Counted from the first letter of the stretch, positions 43,274 to 53,160 are shown. The stretch: 64,000 nt of DNA from Carnobacterium_A antarcticum (GCF_042658365.1 NZ_JBHSQC010000004.1), one strand, 5' to 3'. Numbers and translations are program-made. The notes: generated by a model from the letters alone, not told the origin.

Positions 43274-43314
43274 CGAAAATAACTGAGAAAGGTCAGTTAT
43301 TTTCGGATTTTTTT
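43274..43314 (+). terminator. Terminator of map
   Basis: CGAAAATAACTG pairs with CAGTTATTTTCG, followed by GA and seven T. Confidence 0.85.
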
Positions 43315-43361
43315 GTATTTTGGTATACTAAATGGAACGAGACAAAGAAGGGGCTGTATAG

Positions 43362-44414
43362 ATGAAAGAAAGAATTCTTTATGCCGATATACTTCGTGTA
43401 ATCGCTGTCTTTTTAGTGATCGTGATCCATATTTCTTCACGCGATTTTGGCTTGTCGGCTGTTGACAGCGTTCAATGGCAAACATTAAACGGGTATAACG
43501 GTTTAGCTCGAGTGAGCGTACCATTATTTTTCATGCTCAGCGGCATGTTCTTTTTGAATCCGGATAAAGAAGTGCCCATTAAAAAGCTGTACCGGAAAAA
43601 TATTTTTCGTGTGGTTTTGGCCTTTCTTTTTTGGTCGGCTTTGTATGCAGTGATTTTTACCTTAAACGAATACCGAACGCTTAATATAGAAGTTATGAAG
43701 AGCATGTATACGGCTTTTATTGAAGGACACTTTCATTTGTGGTTTTTATTTCGGATCGTTGAAATTTATGTGATGGTGCCTTTTTTGCGAAAAATAGCTG
43801 AAGATAAGAAAACGATCGAGTACTTATTGCTTTTTTGTTTTGTGATTGGTTTTATTATCCCAACCTACAATAGTTTCCCAGTCAGTTCAACGACTACTAT
43901 CATGGATAATCCAGAGCGCGGGTTAGATTTAGATATCACTTTTGGTTATGTCGGGTATTTTTTTGCCGGCTATTATTTAAACCGTTTTACATTATCTGAA
44001 AAAGTCAAAAAAACCATTTATGCATTTGGGGTGTTAGGAGTGCTGACTACCATTATTGAAACCAGTATCCGTTCGTTGCAAGCGGGAGAACCTTATAAGT
44101 TGCTATACGAGTACTTAACACCAAATGTGTTGTTTGCTAGTTTAGCAGTCTTTTTGCTGGTTAAAGAAATGTGTCAGCACCGTTCTTTTTCCGAAAGGAC
44201 TCAAAAATGGATCTTAGAATTCTCCACTTATTCGTTCGGCATTTATTTGATCCATGTGTTGATTTTATTTCTCTTATGGAAATGGGGTTTGAATACGTTA
44301 GTGGTTATTCCAATCGTCTCCGTTCCGCTGATTGCACTCGTTGTTTTTTTCATCAGTTATGGTTGTATCAAATTAATGGGGAAAATACCGTTCTTAAAAC
44401 GATTTATTCTATAA
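43362..44414 (+). CDS. Acyltransferase-3 family membrane protein
   Basis: A 350-aa integral membrane acyltransferase with about ten helices. Signatures: YADILRVIAVFLVIVIHISS at the N-terminus, carrying the catalytic His, and GHFHLWFLFRIVEIYVMVPF in the middle. It probably transfers acetyl groups to a surface sugar (WecH/OafA-type), which fits the surface polysaccharide genes 2 kb downstream, though it is a separate transcript. The ATG at 43362 follows GAAGGGG. The 350-aa length lacks the SGNH extension. Confidence 0.88.
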   Translation: MKERILYADILRVIAVFLVIVIHISSRDFGLSAVDSVQWQTLNGYNGLARVSVPLFFMLSGMFFLNPDKEVPIKKLYRKNIFRVVLAFLFWSALYAVIFTLNEYRTLNIEVMKSMYTAFIEGHFHLWFLFRIVEIYVMVPFLRKIAEDKKTIEYLLLFCFVIGFIIPTYNSFPVSSTTTIMDNPERGLDLDITFGYVGYFFAGYYLNRFTLSEKVKKTIYAFGVLGVLTTIIETSIRSLQAGEPYKLLYEYLTPNVLFASLAVFLLVKEMCQHRSFSERTQKWILEFSTYSFGIYLIHVLILFLLWKWGLNTLVVIPIVSVPLIALVVFFISYGCIKLMGKIPFLKRFIL

Positions 44415-44539
44415 GACTCATTGAACCATTATTAGCAAAAAAGCAGCATTAACTAAACTGAATAAGTTTTCTGGTCATTTGAACTGAAAATCAGTACAAT
44501 AGGTAAGAACTTATGTTACTTTTCAAAGGAGCCGCCGAA

Positions 44540-45454
44540 ATGTCCGTCATGTCTAGAGTTAAAAGGAAAGTTCCTAAGAAATCTTTGAGAAGATTTCTGG
44601 AGATTTTTCGACTAAAATATAAAGAAGCAGAAGTAAGCAATTCAGGAGCTATTATTGCTTACTATTTTTTGCTGTCGCTGTTTCCTTTATTGATCGTTAT
44701 TGGCAACTTATTGCCCTTATTTAATTTAGAAGCAGAAGCGCTTTACCCTTATTTTGAAAATGCTATTCCACTGTACTTAATAGATACGTTTAAACCAACT
44801 GTCGAACAAATCTTTACTTCAAGCAGCAGCGGATTATTGTCGATCGCGGCGATTGCGACATTGTGGTCGGCCAGTCGGGGCATGAATGCCATGCAAGTCA
44901 GCATGAATAAAGCCTATGGAATCAAGCCAAGGAAAAACATTATTTTTATTCGCTTGGCGTCGATTACGTTCACGTTAATTTTATTGGTGGGCTTGATTAC
45001 ACTAGTGGTAGCGTTTAGTTTCGGGCAATCGATTTTGGAATACATCACACCTTTGCTTCAATTGCCAGAAAGCCTCATGTCCACTTTTCAAAGCGTTCGT
45101 TGGCCAGTAACGATGTTTACCTTGTTTTTTGCGTTTTCGCTGCTGTATTTTTTTGTGCCGAATGCCACGCTAAAATTAAAGCAAGTTCTGCCAGGAGCAG
45201 CTTTTTCCACTATCGGCTGGCTCTTGATCACCCAAGCGTTCACTATCTACGTTAGCTATTTTGCTAAAACCACGTTAAGTTATGGCATGATCGGTACGTT
45301 AATCGTCTTTATGTTGTGGTTAAATGTATTAGGTGCCTTGTTAACTTCAGGAGCAGTAGTAAATGCCACGGTCACAGTATACTTAGAAGGTGAAATCAAA
45401 CAAGCAGAAAGCCGCATCAGCAGATACGTTGATCGGAAGATGAAGAGAAAGTAA
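44540..45454 (+). CDS. YihY/BrkB-family inner membrane protein
   Basis: A 304-aa polytopic protein of the YihY (formerly ribonuclease BN) family, with about six helices. Signatures are AIIAYYFLLSLFPLLIVIG near residue 35 and SASRGMNAMQVSMNKAYG near residue 115. It is likely a transporter or exporter; the nuclease name was an error of history. The start at 44540 follows AAAGGAG; the ATG at 44513 is upstream of that site. The C-terminus is basic. Monocistronic. Confidence 0.85.
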   Translation: MSVMSRVKRKVPKKSLRRFLEIFRLKYKEAEVSNSGAIIAYYFLLSLFPLLIVIGNLLPLFNLEAEALYPYFENAIPLYLIDTFKPTVEQIFTSSSSGLLSIAAIATLWSASRGMNAMQVSMNKAYGIKPRKNIIFIRLASITFTLILLVGLITLVVAFSFGQSILEYITPLLQLPESLMSTFQSVRWPVTMFTLFFAFSLLYFFVPNATLKLKQVLPGAAFSTIGWLLITQAFTIYVSYFAKTTLSYGMIGTLIVFMLWLNVLGALLTSGAVVNATVTVYLEGEIKQAESRISRYVDRKMKRK

Positions 45455-45463
45455 AAGTAGGAA

Positions 45464-45510
45464 AATAATGAAACATTCACTTTGATCAGTGAGCGGTTCA
45501 TTATTTTTTT
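45464..45510 (+). terminator. Terminator before the polysaccharide cluster
   Basis: AATAATGAAAC...TCACT pairs with AGTGA...GTTCATTATT, followed by T. Stem imperfect. Confidence 0.7.
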
Positions 45511-45588
45511 GCCGTTAAAAAGTAATGAACGAACAAAGTTTGTAATTGTTAAGGTTAGAGAAGGGCTACTGTTAACCCGATTCATCTA

Positions 45589-45597
45589 TGTTATAAT
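45589..45597 (+). promoter_or_regulatory. Extended -10 promoter of the polysaccharide operon
   Basis: TGTTATAAT (TG at 45589, TATAAT at 45592-45597), about 45 bp before the first glycosyltransferase. No good -35 is seen. Confidence 0.5.
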
Positions 45598-45643
45598 ATT
45601 TTTTGGACAGCTTGTGACGTGAGAATTAAAGGAGTTAATGCAA

Positions 45644-46726
45644 ATGGTTGATGTGTCTATCATTATGCCGATATACAATGTAGAAAAATACTTAGAAAAA
45701 GCGATAAAAAGTGTCTTAAATCAAACGTATAAAAACATAGAACTGATTTTGATCAATGATGGTTCACCAGATAATTCCGATAAAATATGCCAGTTTTACG
45801 AAAAGATAGATAAACGAGTCAGTGTAATCAATCAAAAAAATGCTGGAGCAGGATATGCACGCAATGCCGGATTGGATAAGGCATGTGGGGAGTACATTTA
45901 TTTTGCAGATCCGGATGACTATTTGGAGTTAAACTTAATTGAAGAAAATATCAATCTGGCGCAATCAAGCGGAGCAGATTTAGTTGTCTTTGGTTTTTAT
46001 GAGGAATTTTTGAACAACAATGGTGACTTTACTAACACAGTAAAAAGTCCTGTACTAAAAGAGACAACTTCCGCAACACAGTTTAGAAACGGATTTAGAG
46101 AGTTTTATCGCTTTACGCCATATGCGTTATGGAATAAGTTATACAGACGAGATTATGTAAAAAATAGTGAAATCCGATTCTCAAATCAGAAAATTGGTGA
46201 AGATGCCTTGTTTAATCAAGCTGTTTATCGTAATCTGGATAAAGTTGTCTTTAATGAAAAGGCTTATTACCATTATGTCTACCGAGAAGGATCGGCTGTA
46301 AACCATTATACGAAGAATCGTTTTGAGCAAGAATACAAAGTAGCGCAACAGTTCGATGCTTTAATGGATATGTGGGGTAAAGAGAGCGAATATATTGATT
46401 TAATCAGCAGAGAATATTGGAACTCCATTTATTTAGAGCTAAAAAACCTAACTTCTATAGAATGTCCGTTAAATCAAAATGAAAAAGTAGAATACTTAAA
46501 AGAAATAATGGAAAACTCTGGGTTAAAACAAGCAGTGAAAACTTTAAGTATAGAAAACGAGCAAAACAAGTTTGTGGAAGCTCTCATTAGGCTTGTAAGA
46601 AAAGAAAATTATTCACTGGCCCTTCGTTTGATGAACTTTAGAATAACCATCGGAGAAAAAAATCGCTCCATCGTATTGTTCTTAAAAAAGCTGTTTCATA
46701 AAAAAGAACCAAAGGAGTTGAATTAG
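45644..46726 (+). CDS. Glycosyltransferase family 2
   Basis: A 360-aa GT2 enzyme. It begins VSIIMPIYNVEKYLEKAIKS, has the nucleotide-binding LILINDGSPDNS and the metal motif YFADPDDYLE. The C-terminal third is helical. It should add one sugar to the growing lipid-linked repeat unit on the inner face of the membrane; the donor is unknown. The start at 45644 gives good spacing from AAGGAG; ATG 45638 is too close to it. It overlaps nothing and is one base from the flippase gene. Confidence 0.9.
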   Translation: MVDVSIIMPIYNVEKYLEKAIKSVLNQTYKNIELILINDGSPDNSDKICQFYEKIDKRVSVINQKNAGAGYARNAGLDKACGEYIYFADPDDYLELNLIEENINLAQSSGADLVVFGFYEEFLNNNGDFTNTVKSPVLKETTSATQFRNGFREFYRFTPYALWNKLYRRDYVKNSEIRFSNQKIGEDALFNQAVYRNLDKVVFNEKAYYHYVYREGSAVNHYTKNRFEQEYKVAQQFDALMDMWGKESEYIDLISREYWNSIYLELKNLTSIECPLNQNEKVEYLKEIMENSGLKQAVKTLSIENEQNKFVEALIRLVRKENYSLALRLMNFRITIGEKNRSIVLFLKKLFHKKEPKELN

Positions 46727-46727
46727 G

Positions 46728-48158
46728 ATGAACCTAATCGATGAATTTAAAAAAGGAGTATTTTATAGTGCAATTGGAAAATATTCCAATGTCATCGTTC
46801 AGCTTCTTGTACAAGCCATCCTTTCAAGGCTATTAACACCTAAAGAATACGGGGTCGTTGCTGTAGTCAATGTATTCTTAGTCTTTTTCCAAATGCTGGC
46901 CGATTTTGGAATTGGCCCAGCAATCATTCAAAATAAAAAGTTAACTAAAAAAGACATCAATAGCATTTTCATTTTTTCTTTTTACCTAGCTATCTTATTG
47001 GGCATTCTTTTTATGTTTTTAGGTTACCCGATCAGTTTGTTTTACAATGATGCTATATATGTTCCAATCAGTATCGTATTAGGAGTATGTGTCTTTTTTT
47101 ATGGGATATTAGTGGTTCCTCAAAATATGTTGTTGAGAGAAAAAAACTTTATGACCGTGAACATGGTCACGGTTATTGCAAATGTTCTTTCAGGAGTCAT
47201 TTCCATTACATTAGCCCTATTAGGCTTTAGTTACTATTCGCTGATCATCAGCAATACGATCAAAGCTGCCTTTTTGTTTTTTGTTTTCTATTTTAAAACA
47301 AACTTAAAAGTGCAATTTAAATTGGATGTGGCGCCGATAAAAAAAATATTTTCTTTTTCTAAAAATCAATTCATATTTAACTTTATCAATTATTTTTCAG
47401 GCAACTTAGACAAAATTTTGATTGGTCGATTTTTTTCAGCCAGTGCATTAGCGTACTATGATAAATCGTATCAATTATCGTTATATCCAAATCAAATTTT
47501 AACCAATGTCATCTATCCGGTTATTCAGCCGATCATGTCGGATTATGAAACCAAAATCGATAAGATAAAAAATGTTTATTTAATGTTGACGCGGTTTTTG
47601 GGGACCATCGGATTATCTCTTTCAGTCTTTTTAATGTTTACTTCTCAAGAGATCATTCTTTTTTTATTTGGCGACCAATGGGGAGGCAGTGTCCAAACGT
47701 TCCAAGTTTTAGCATTCTCGGTTTGGATCCAACTGATATTGACGATCACAGGAGCAATTTTCCAATCTGCTAATCGAACGGATTTATTATTAGTATCTGG
47801 AGTTTTAACAGCCATTACAAATATAACCGCGATGATTATAGGAATTTATACAGGGAAAATAGAACTGGTAGCTTTATTGCTCGTCGTAGCGTTCACTCTT
47901 AATTTCTTGCAAACCAATTACCTCTTGATGTACCGTATGTTCAATTCCAATTACCAAGAATTCTTTAAAATATTAGTAAAACCAGCCATGATGGCTGCCT
48001 CCCAAGTTATTGTATTCATATTGCTGCCCGAGTTGCCTTTTGCCAATTTTATTAATTTGGTGTTAAAAGGGCTTATCTTTGTACTGGTATTCGGTATTGG
48101 GCTGATAGCAACGGGAGAGATGAAGTTGATCAAAAACATTATCCTAAAGAAAAAATAA
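46728..48158 (+). CDS. Polysaccharide flippase (MOP/Wzx-like)
   Basis: A 476-aa protein with about 12-14 membrane helices of the MOP superfamily (polysaccharide transport). It begins FYSAIGKYSNVIVQLLVQAI, followed by LSRLLTPKEYGVVAVVNVF, the Wzx/MviN-type start. It should flip undecaprenyl-linked oligosaccharide to the outer surface. It starts one base after the upstream stop with the GT2 gene's end carrying its ribosome site (AGGAGTTG). It is part of the operon 45.6-51.6 kb. Confidence 0.9.
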   Translation: MNLIDEFKKGVFYSAIGKYSNVIVQLLVQAILSRLLTPKEYGVVAVVNVFLVFFQMLADFGIGPAIIQNKKLTKKDINSIFIFSFYLAILLGILFMFLGYPISLFYNDAIYVPISIVLGVCVFFYGILVVPQNMLLREKNFMTVNMVTVIANVLSGVISITLALLGFSYYSLIISNTIKAAFLFFVFYFKTNLKVQFKLDVAPIKKIFSFSKNQFIFNFINYFSGNLDKILIGRFFSASALAYYDKSYQLSLYPNQILTNVIYPVIQPIMSDYETKIDKIKNVYLMLTRFLGTIGLSLSVFLMFTSQEIILFLFGDQWGGSVQTFQVLAFSVWIQLILTITGAIFQSANRTDLLLVSGVLTAITNITAMIIGIYTGKIELVALLLVVAFTLNFLQTNYLLMYRMFNSNYQEFFKILVKPAMMAASQVIVFILLPELPFANFINLVLKGLIFVLVFGIGLIATGEMKLIKNIILKKK

Positions 48159-48185
48159 AGAACCAGCTAAATAAAGGAGAACTAA

Positions 48186-49112
48186 ATGAAAAATAATCCA
48201 ATTGTTTCAGTCATTGTTCCAGTTTATAATGTTGAAACGTATATTGAAGAATGCTTAGATTCAATTGTGAAGCAAACTTACCCTTACCTTGAAATTATTG
48301 TAGTGGATGATGGAAGCACAGACAGCAGTAACCAACTTGTAAGAAAATATTTAGAAGATGAACGGATTTTATTTATTGAACAAGAAAATAAAGGATTGTC
48401 AGGGGCAAGAAATAGCGGGTTAAAGAAAGCTACAGGGAAATATCTTTTATTCGTTGATTCGGATGACTATATTGATTTAACCATGTTGGAAAACTTGGTT
48501 CCATTGATGGAAGAGAGCCAAGCTGACTTGGTTCGTTTTAATGGTGCAGCTTTTGTAGATGGAATGGAAAAAACAGCTGATCAAGATTATTATGATTTTA
48601 GCCATCGTTTAAAAGAAAAAAAAATCTATCAAGAAGATAGTTTTCGAGCCAATAGCAGAACGTTCGTTTCACCAGTCTACCTCTATCTAATGAAGCGGAG
48701 CATCTTAACAGAATATGATTTGTGGTTTAGAGAAGACATCATTCATGAGGACGAACTGTTTACTCCACAAGTATTTCTTTCTATTCAATCGATGGTTTAC
48801 ATTAATGCATTTTATTATTACCGCAGATACCGTGAAAATTCGATTATGACTATTCAAAGTCCGGCACAGCAGCTACGTTCGTTTACTTCTTATTTAAAGG
48901 TATTCAAAGAATTAGAACTGTTGTACCAAAGCGATACTTATAATAAAGAACAAAAAAAGTTGATCAAGCGCCAAATGCTATCAATTTATAATGGTCTAAA
49001 AGAAAATCAATCTGAAGCAGTTAGTAAAAATAACGAAATGACGCAAATAAAATCTATTACATTAAAAGATAAAAGCTATTTGATGCTGCAAAAATTATGG
49101 AATAGGATTTAA
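48186..49112 (+). CDS. Glycosyltransferase family 2
   Basis: A 308-aa GT2. N-terminal VSVIVPVYNVETYIEECLDS, then IIVVDDGSTDSS and the metal motif LFVDSDDYID. It is similar in style to the enzyme at 45644 but not a close duplicate. It adds a sugar to the surface glycan precursor; donor and linkage are unknown. The ATG at 48186 follows AAAGGAG. Confidence 0.9.
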   Translation: MKNNPIVSVIVPVYNVETYIEECLDSIVKQTYPYLEIIVVDDGSTDSSNQLVRKYLEDERILFIEQENKGLSGARNSGLKKATGKYLLFVDSDDYIDLTMLENLVPLMEESQADLVRFNGAAFVDGMEKTADQDYYDFSHRLKEKKIYQEDSFRANSRTFVSPVYLYLMKRSILTEYDLWFREDIIHEDELFTPQVFLSIQSMVYINAFYYYRRYRENSIMTIQSPAQQLRSFTSYLKVFKELELLYQSDTYNKEQKKLIKRQMLSIYNGLKENQSEAVSKNNEMTQIKSITLKDKSYLMLQKLWNRI

Positions 49113-49117
49113 AAAAA

Positions 49118-49165
49118 TTATAAGCGAATAATCTTATAAAAACCTTATAAGTAAACATAAGCGAA
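49118..49165. promoter_or_regulatory. Repeated TTATAAG / ATAAGCGAA motifs before wecB
   Basis: ATAAGCGAA occurs at 49120-49128 and 49157-49165, and CTTATAA at 49133-49139 and 49144-49151. An extended -10 (TGATACAAT) lies at about 49167. This suggests a regulated internal promoter. Confidence 0.35.
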
Positions 49166-49216
49166 CATGATACAATGACTTTAAATGTAGTTTTCAATAA
49201 GGAGAGTATAAATTAA

Positions 49217-50365
49217 ATGACGAAAATTAAAGTAATGACGATTTTCGGTACACGACCTGAAGCCATCAAAATGGCTCCATTAGTCAAAGAGTTGGAAAAT
49301 CAGTCAGATCAATTCGAATCAATCGTTACAGTAACCGCTCAACACCGTAAAATGTTAGATCAAGTGCTAACTACTTTTGAGATAAAGCCAGATTATGATT
49401 TAAATGTGATGAAAAGCAATCAAACCCTTTCTGAAATTACCGCTAATGTATTGATTGGGTTGGACCAAGTGATGAAAGAGGCTAAGCCAGACATCGTTTT
49501 GGTACATGGCGATACGACAACAACATTTTCAGCAAGTTTGTCGGCTTATTACAATCAAATTAAAGTCGGCCATGTTGAAGCTGGTCTGCGCACATGGGAT
49601 AAGTATTCTCCATTTCCGGAAGAACTTAATAGACAATTAACAGATGTTATAGCGGATGTTTATTTTGCCCCAACGAAAGAAAGCAAAAATAATTTGTTAA
49701 AAGAAAATCGGGATGAAAGCACCATTTTTATTACTGGAAATACGGCTATTGATGCTTTACAAGCAACGATTCATGAGGGATACCATCATAAAGTGCTTGA
49801 GAACATTGATTCGGAACAACGCATTGTTTTATTGACGATGCACCGTCGTGAGAATCAAGGTGAGCCGATGAAACGCGTGTTCCAGGCTGTTCGTCAAGTA
49901 GTTGATCAATACGAAGACGTAGATGTTATTTTTCCAGTACATTTAAACCCTGTGATTCAAAAAGCTGCCAAACAGTTTTTAGGAGAGCACAAACGAATTC
50001 ATTTGATTGATCCATTAGATGTTGTAGATTTTCATAATCTTGCGAATCGCAGCTATATGATTATGACGGATTCTGGAGGGGTGCAAGAGGAAGCTCCATC
50101 ATTGGGGGTACCAGTGTTAGTACTAAGAGATCGGACAGAAAGACCTGAAGGCATCGAAGCAGGCACGTTAAAATTGATTGGTACAGATAGCCAAACGGTA
50201 GTTGAAGAAATGATGAACCTGTTGGAAAATGCTGAAAACCATGCGTTAATGGCGACTGCAAAAAATCCTTATGGAGATGGACTAGCCAGCCAACGAATCG
50301 TAGCAGCAATAGGTTTTCTATTTAACCAGCAATCTAAAAGACCCGGCTCGTTCGACAGGGCATAG
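49217..50365 (+). CDS. wecB: UDP-N-acetylglucosamine 2-epimerase (non-hydrolysing)
   Basis: A 382-aa epimerase that interconverts UDP-GlcNAc and UDP-ManNAc. Motifs are GTRPEAIKMAPL, VLVHGDTTTTFSA, VGHVEAGLRT and SGGVQEEAPSLGVP. UDP-ManNAc may feed the wall glycan or, after oxidation elsewhere, ManNAcA. It differs from the hydrolysing NeuC/LegG enzyme at 58193, which shares its fold. It lies in the polysaccharide operon but has its own likely promoter. Two such epimerase-fold genes within 10 kb is notable. Confidence 0.92.
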   Translation: MTKIKVMTIFGTRPEAIKMAPLVKELENQSDQFESIVTVTAQHRKMLDQVLTTFEIKPDYDLNVMKSNQTLSEITANVLIGLDQVMKEAKPDIVLVHGDTTTTFSASLSAYYNQIKVGHVEAGLRTWDKYSPFPEELNRQLTDVIADVYFAPTKESKNNLLKENRDESTIFITGNTAIDALQATIHEGYHHKVLENIDSEQRIVLLTMHRRENQGEPMKRVFQAVRQVVDQYEDVDVIFPVHLNPVIQKAAKQFLGEHKRIHLIDPLDVVDFHNLANRSYMIMTDSGGVQEEAPSLGVPVLVLRDRTERPEGIEAGTLKLIGTDSQTVVEEMMNLLENAENHALMATAKNPYGDGLASQRIVAAIGFLFNQQSKRPGSFDRA

Positions 50366-50401
50366 AATAAAAAACAAACATATGTGAAAGTAGGGTGCCA
50401 G

Positions 50402-51649
50402 GTGGAAAAAACTACCTTAATAAATAAATGGATGCTCTTCAATGAAAAGCACAGCTCCATTTGGACTCAAATCGTGTTGATTACTTTAGGTATTTCAGCT
50501 ACAGTAACGGACTGGATGGTTGGAATATTTTCGTTGAGTGATTTTCTATTCGGATTTATCGCAGCCTGTTTAATCATAAGCGGAAATTATTGGATAAAAA
50601 AGAAACAATTTGGTTGGATTTTGCTTTTATTAGGAGTCATAGCAGTTAACATCCTGATGAATTACTTTAATAATGACCTCTTTGTCTTAAAAACAGGGAT
50701 TGCAGCTTTTATAAAAGTCGCTTATTATGCCTTTTTTGTTGCAGGAGTTTACAATTTCATTAAAAAAAATGCTTTAGAAGCACTTCTTTTAAAAACACTC
50801 AATATTGTTGCGATTGTCATTTGTATGATCGGCATTTACATAACAATTGCACTTTACTTGGACGGAAAGCTTCCTTATGAGTTCTTTTGGAAATTGACAC
50901 GAACAGATGAAACAAGTTATTTATATGATGGCATAGAAAATATTTTCAGGACAAGAAGCATTTTTTCAGAACCTTCTTATTTAGGTTATTATTTAAATAT
51001 TATGCTGGGTCTAAATTATTTTAATAAAAAGAACGTAATAATCAATAAATACATCAACTTATTGATCACATTAACGATTATTCTGACTTTTTCTTATAGC
51101 GCCATAGCAGTTATGTTGGGAATACAAGCTATGCATTTTATTCGTTTAAAAACAATAAAAAAAATAAAAGTAAACGGGTTTCTTATTATCTGCTTATTGG
51201 CAGTGGTTATTCTGACTGTCCTAGCGTGGGATATTATCCAAGTAACCATTATTGACCGGACAGCAGCCATTTTATCAGGTGCGGATAATTCAACAAGAGG
51301 CAGATTATGGGAAAGCTGGCAATATGTAAATCGCAAACACCTATTTATGGGAAATGGGATTGGGCATACTCCATCCATTTGGAATATTTATGCTTATATT
51401 TTGTCGGATGTAGGATTAGGCGCTTTTCTATTATTTTGTTTATTTTCGGTTTATGTTTTAATGACGAACTTTAAAATGGGTATTTTGTTTATCCTATTAA
51501 ATTTTCAAAAAGGCGGTTATTTATCACCGGAATTTTGGATATTTATTTTATTATTGCTCATTTATATGGGGAATAATGTAGGCTTATTTAATAAAAATAA
51601 GATAAATTTTCAAAGTCGTAAGATTTGCCTAAAACAGTTCGAAGAATAA
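50402..51649 (+). CDS. O-antigen ligase/Wzy-polymerase-like membrane protein
   Basis: A protein of about 415 aa with about ten helices and a large external loop. The loop carries DNSTRGRLWESWQYVNRKHL, then GNGIGHTPSIW, the pattern of O-antigen polymerases and ligases with conserved Arg residues. It should polymerise flipped repeat units on the outer surface. GTG 50402 follows AGGGTG; GTG 50384 is an alternative without a ribosome site. It ends the flippase operon before the promoter at 51664. Confidence 0.78.
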   Translation: MEKTTLINKWMLFNEKHSSIWTQIVLITLGISATVTDWMVGIFSLSDFLFGFIAACLIISGNYWIKKKQFGWILLLLGVIAVNILMNYFNNDLFVLKTGIAAFIKVAYYAFFVAGVYNFIKKNALEALLLKTLNIVAIVICMIGIYITIALYLDGKLPYEFFWKLTRTDETSYLYDGIENIFRTRSIFSEPSYLGYYLNIMLGLNYFNKKNVIINKYINLLITLTIILTFSYSAIAVMLGIQAMHFIRLKTIKKIKVNGFLIICLLAVVILTVLAWDIIQVTIIDRTAAILSGADNSTRGRLWESWQYVNRKHLFMGNGIGHTPSIWNIYAYILSDVGLGAFLLFCLFSVYVLMTNFKMGILFILLNFQKGGYLSPEFWIFILLLLIYMGNNVGLFNKNKINFQSRKICLKQFEE

Positions 51650-51663
51650 TTGTATGTTCTCCT

Positions 51664-51692
51664 TTGTTTAACAGGAAAGATTGTGATAATAT
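51664..51692 (+). promoter_or_regulatory. Sigma-A promoter of the priming transferase gene
   Basis: TTGTTT (51664-51669), 17-bp spacer and TAATAT (51687-51692), between the polymerase stop codon and the priming enzyme. Confidence 0.6.
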
Positions 51693-51747
51693 GAATGAGT
51701 TGTAAGACATCAGTATATTAAGAGTATTTTTATTGGAGGAAACATTT

Positions 51748-53136
51748 ATGGTACAAGAAGAAAGGTTCAGCAAAACAAAAAAAGTCGTCATAGGTGTAAT
51801 GGATATTTTACTATTGCATTTTTCCATGCTTCTTTCTTTTTATTTGAAATTCGGCAATGCCGTTCCAGATAGAAATTACGAGACTTATACGAATTCATTT
51901 GTTTTTATCGTTTTAACGTTTATTTTTCTGAATATTTTATTTGGAGTCTATATTTTATACAACAAATCAATGACCGATTTTTTGTACATTACGATTATCA
52001 TCCAAGTCATCTTAACGTTAGCAATCATGGCGGTTACTTTTGCAGGTAGATGGTTTGCTTTTCCCAGATCAGTGCTGATCATCAACTTAGTAGTGAGCAC
52101 ATTAGTTTTATTTATTTGGCGAGTGGTCGTTTATAAAATATATGAGAAGTTTAGCGGCAGTAAAAAAGTTATGGTGGTTGGTTTTGAAGAAGATGTTAAG
52201 TCAGCTGTCTTTAACTTTGAAAATTCAAAAAGCAAACGCCATAAAGTAACGTTGGCAGTCCTATCCAATTATTCTGAAAATGTTGCAGCTCATTTAGAAG
52301 AAGTCGATATTGTTTATTTAGCTAGCAAAATCAAGGATCAAGAAAAAACAAAAGTCTATGAATTATTGATGCAAAGCGATAAAAAGTTGTTTTTGAATAC
52401 GAGCTTTGAAAACTTGATTATGGTGAATCCAAATATTATGAATATTGAAGACGAGAGCATTATTGAAGTTTCACAATTCAAAATACCGTCTGAAGACGAT
52501 GCCATCAAACGAATCGTGGATATTTTATTCTCACTTGTTCTCATCATTATTACCTCACCTATTATGCTGATCACGGCTCTTTTAGTGAAAGCAACTTCTA
52601 AAGGACCTGCTCTTTATAAGCAAGTCCGAATTACACAAGAAGGTTCTGAGTTTAACATCTTAAAGTTCAGAACGATGAGCGCTACGGCAGAAAAAGAATC
52701 CGGTCCAGTCCTAGCTACATCTAATGATGCCAGAGTTACTTCAATAGGGAAATATTTAAGAGCATTGAGAATTGATGAGTTGCCCCAACTAATTAATGTT
52801 CTATTAGGGGAAATGTCGATGGTAGGACCGCGTCCGGAACGTCCATTCTTTGTTGATCAATTTAAAGAGCAAAACCCTTATTACTATTTAAGACATAATG
52901 TTAGAGCGGGCATCACAGGTTATGCTCAAGTATATGGTAAGTATGCAACAGATTTTAATAGTAAATTAAATTTTGATTTATTATATATCAAAAAATATTC
53001 ACTTTTATTAGACATTAAAATCATGCTGCAAACCATTAAAATTTTGTTTGATAAAGTATCCTCTAAGGGATTAGATGAAGAAGCTGAATTAGGCGGAAAT
53101 CATAGTATTTCAAGCAACATAAAAATACTAAATTAA
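51748..53136 (+). CDS. Priming polyprenyl glycosyl-1-phosphate transferase (WcaJ/CpsE-like)
   Basis: A 462-aa enzyme that starts repeat-unit assembly by moving a sugar-1-phosphate onto undecaprenyl phosphate. It has four N-terminal helices, a Rossmann-like middle (about 135-230, KVMVVGFEED) and the C-terminal bacterial sugar transferase domain (about 255-450) with KFRTMSATAE, RIDELPQL and MSMVGPRPERP. The start is ATG 51748 after TTGGAGG; the in-frame TTG at 51733 is part of that site. It stands last, not first, in the cluster, and has its own promoter. Confidence 0.92.
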   Translation: MVQEERFSKTKKVVIGVMDILLLHFSMLLSFYLKFGNAVPDRNYETYTNSFVFIVLTFIFLNILFGVYILYNKSMTDFLYITIIIQVILTLAIMAVTFAGRWFAFPRSVLIINLVVSTLVLFIWRVVVYKIYEKFSGSKKVMVVGFEEDVKSAVFNFENSKSKRHKVTLAVLSNYSENVAAHLEEVDIVYLASKIKDQEKTKVYELLMQSDKKLFLNTSFENLIMVNPNIMNIEDESIIEVSQFKIPSEDDAIKRIVDILFSLVLIIITSPIMLITALLVKATSKGPALYKQVRITQEGSEFNILKFRTMSATAEKESGPVLATSNDARVTSIGKYLRALRIDELPQLINVLLGEMSMVGPRPERPFFVDQFKEQNPYYYLRHNVRAGITGYAQVYGKYATDFNSKLNFDLLYIKKYSLLLDIKIMLQTIKILFDKVSSKGLDEEAELGGNHSISSNIKILN

Positions 53137-53160
53137 TAAAAGAGCGATTGTAAAACTAAT

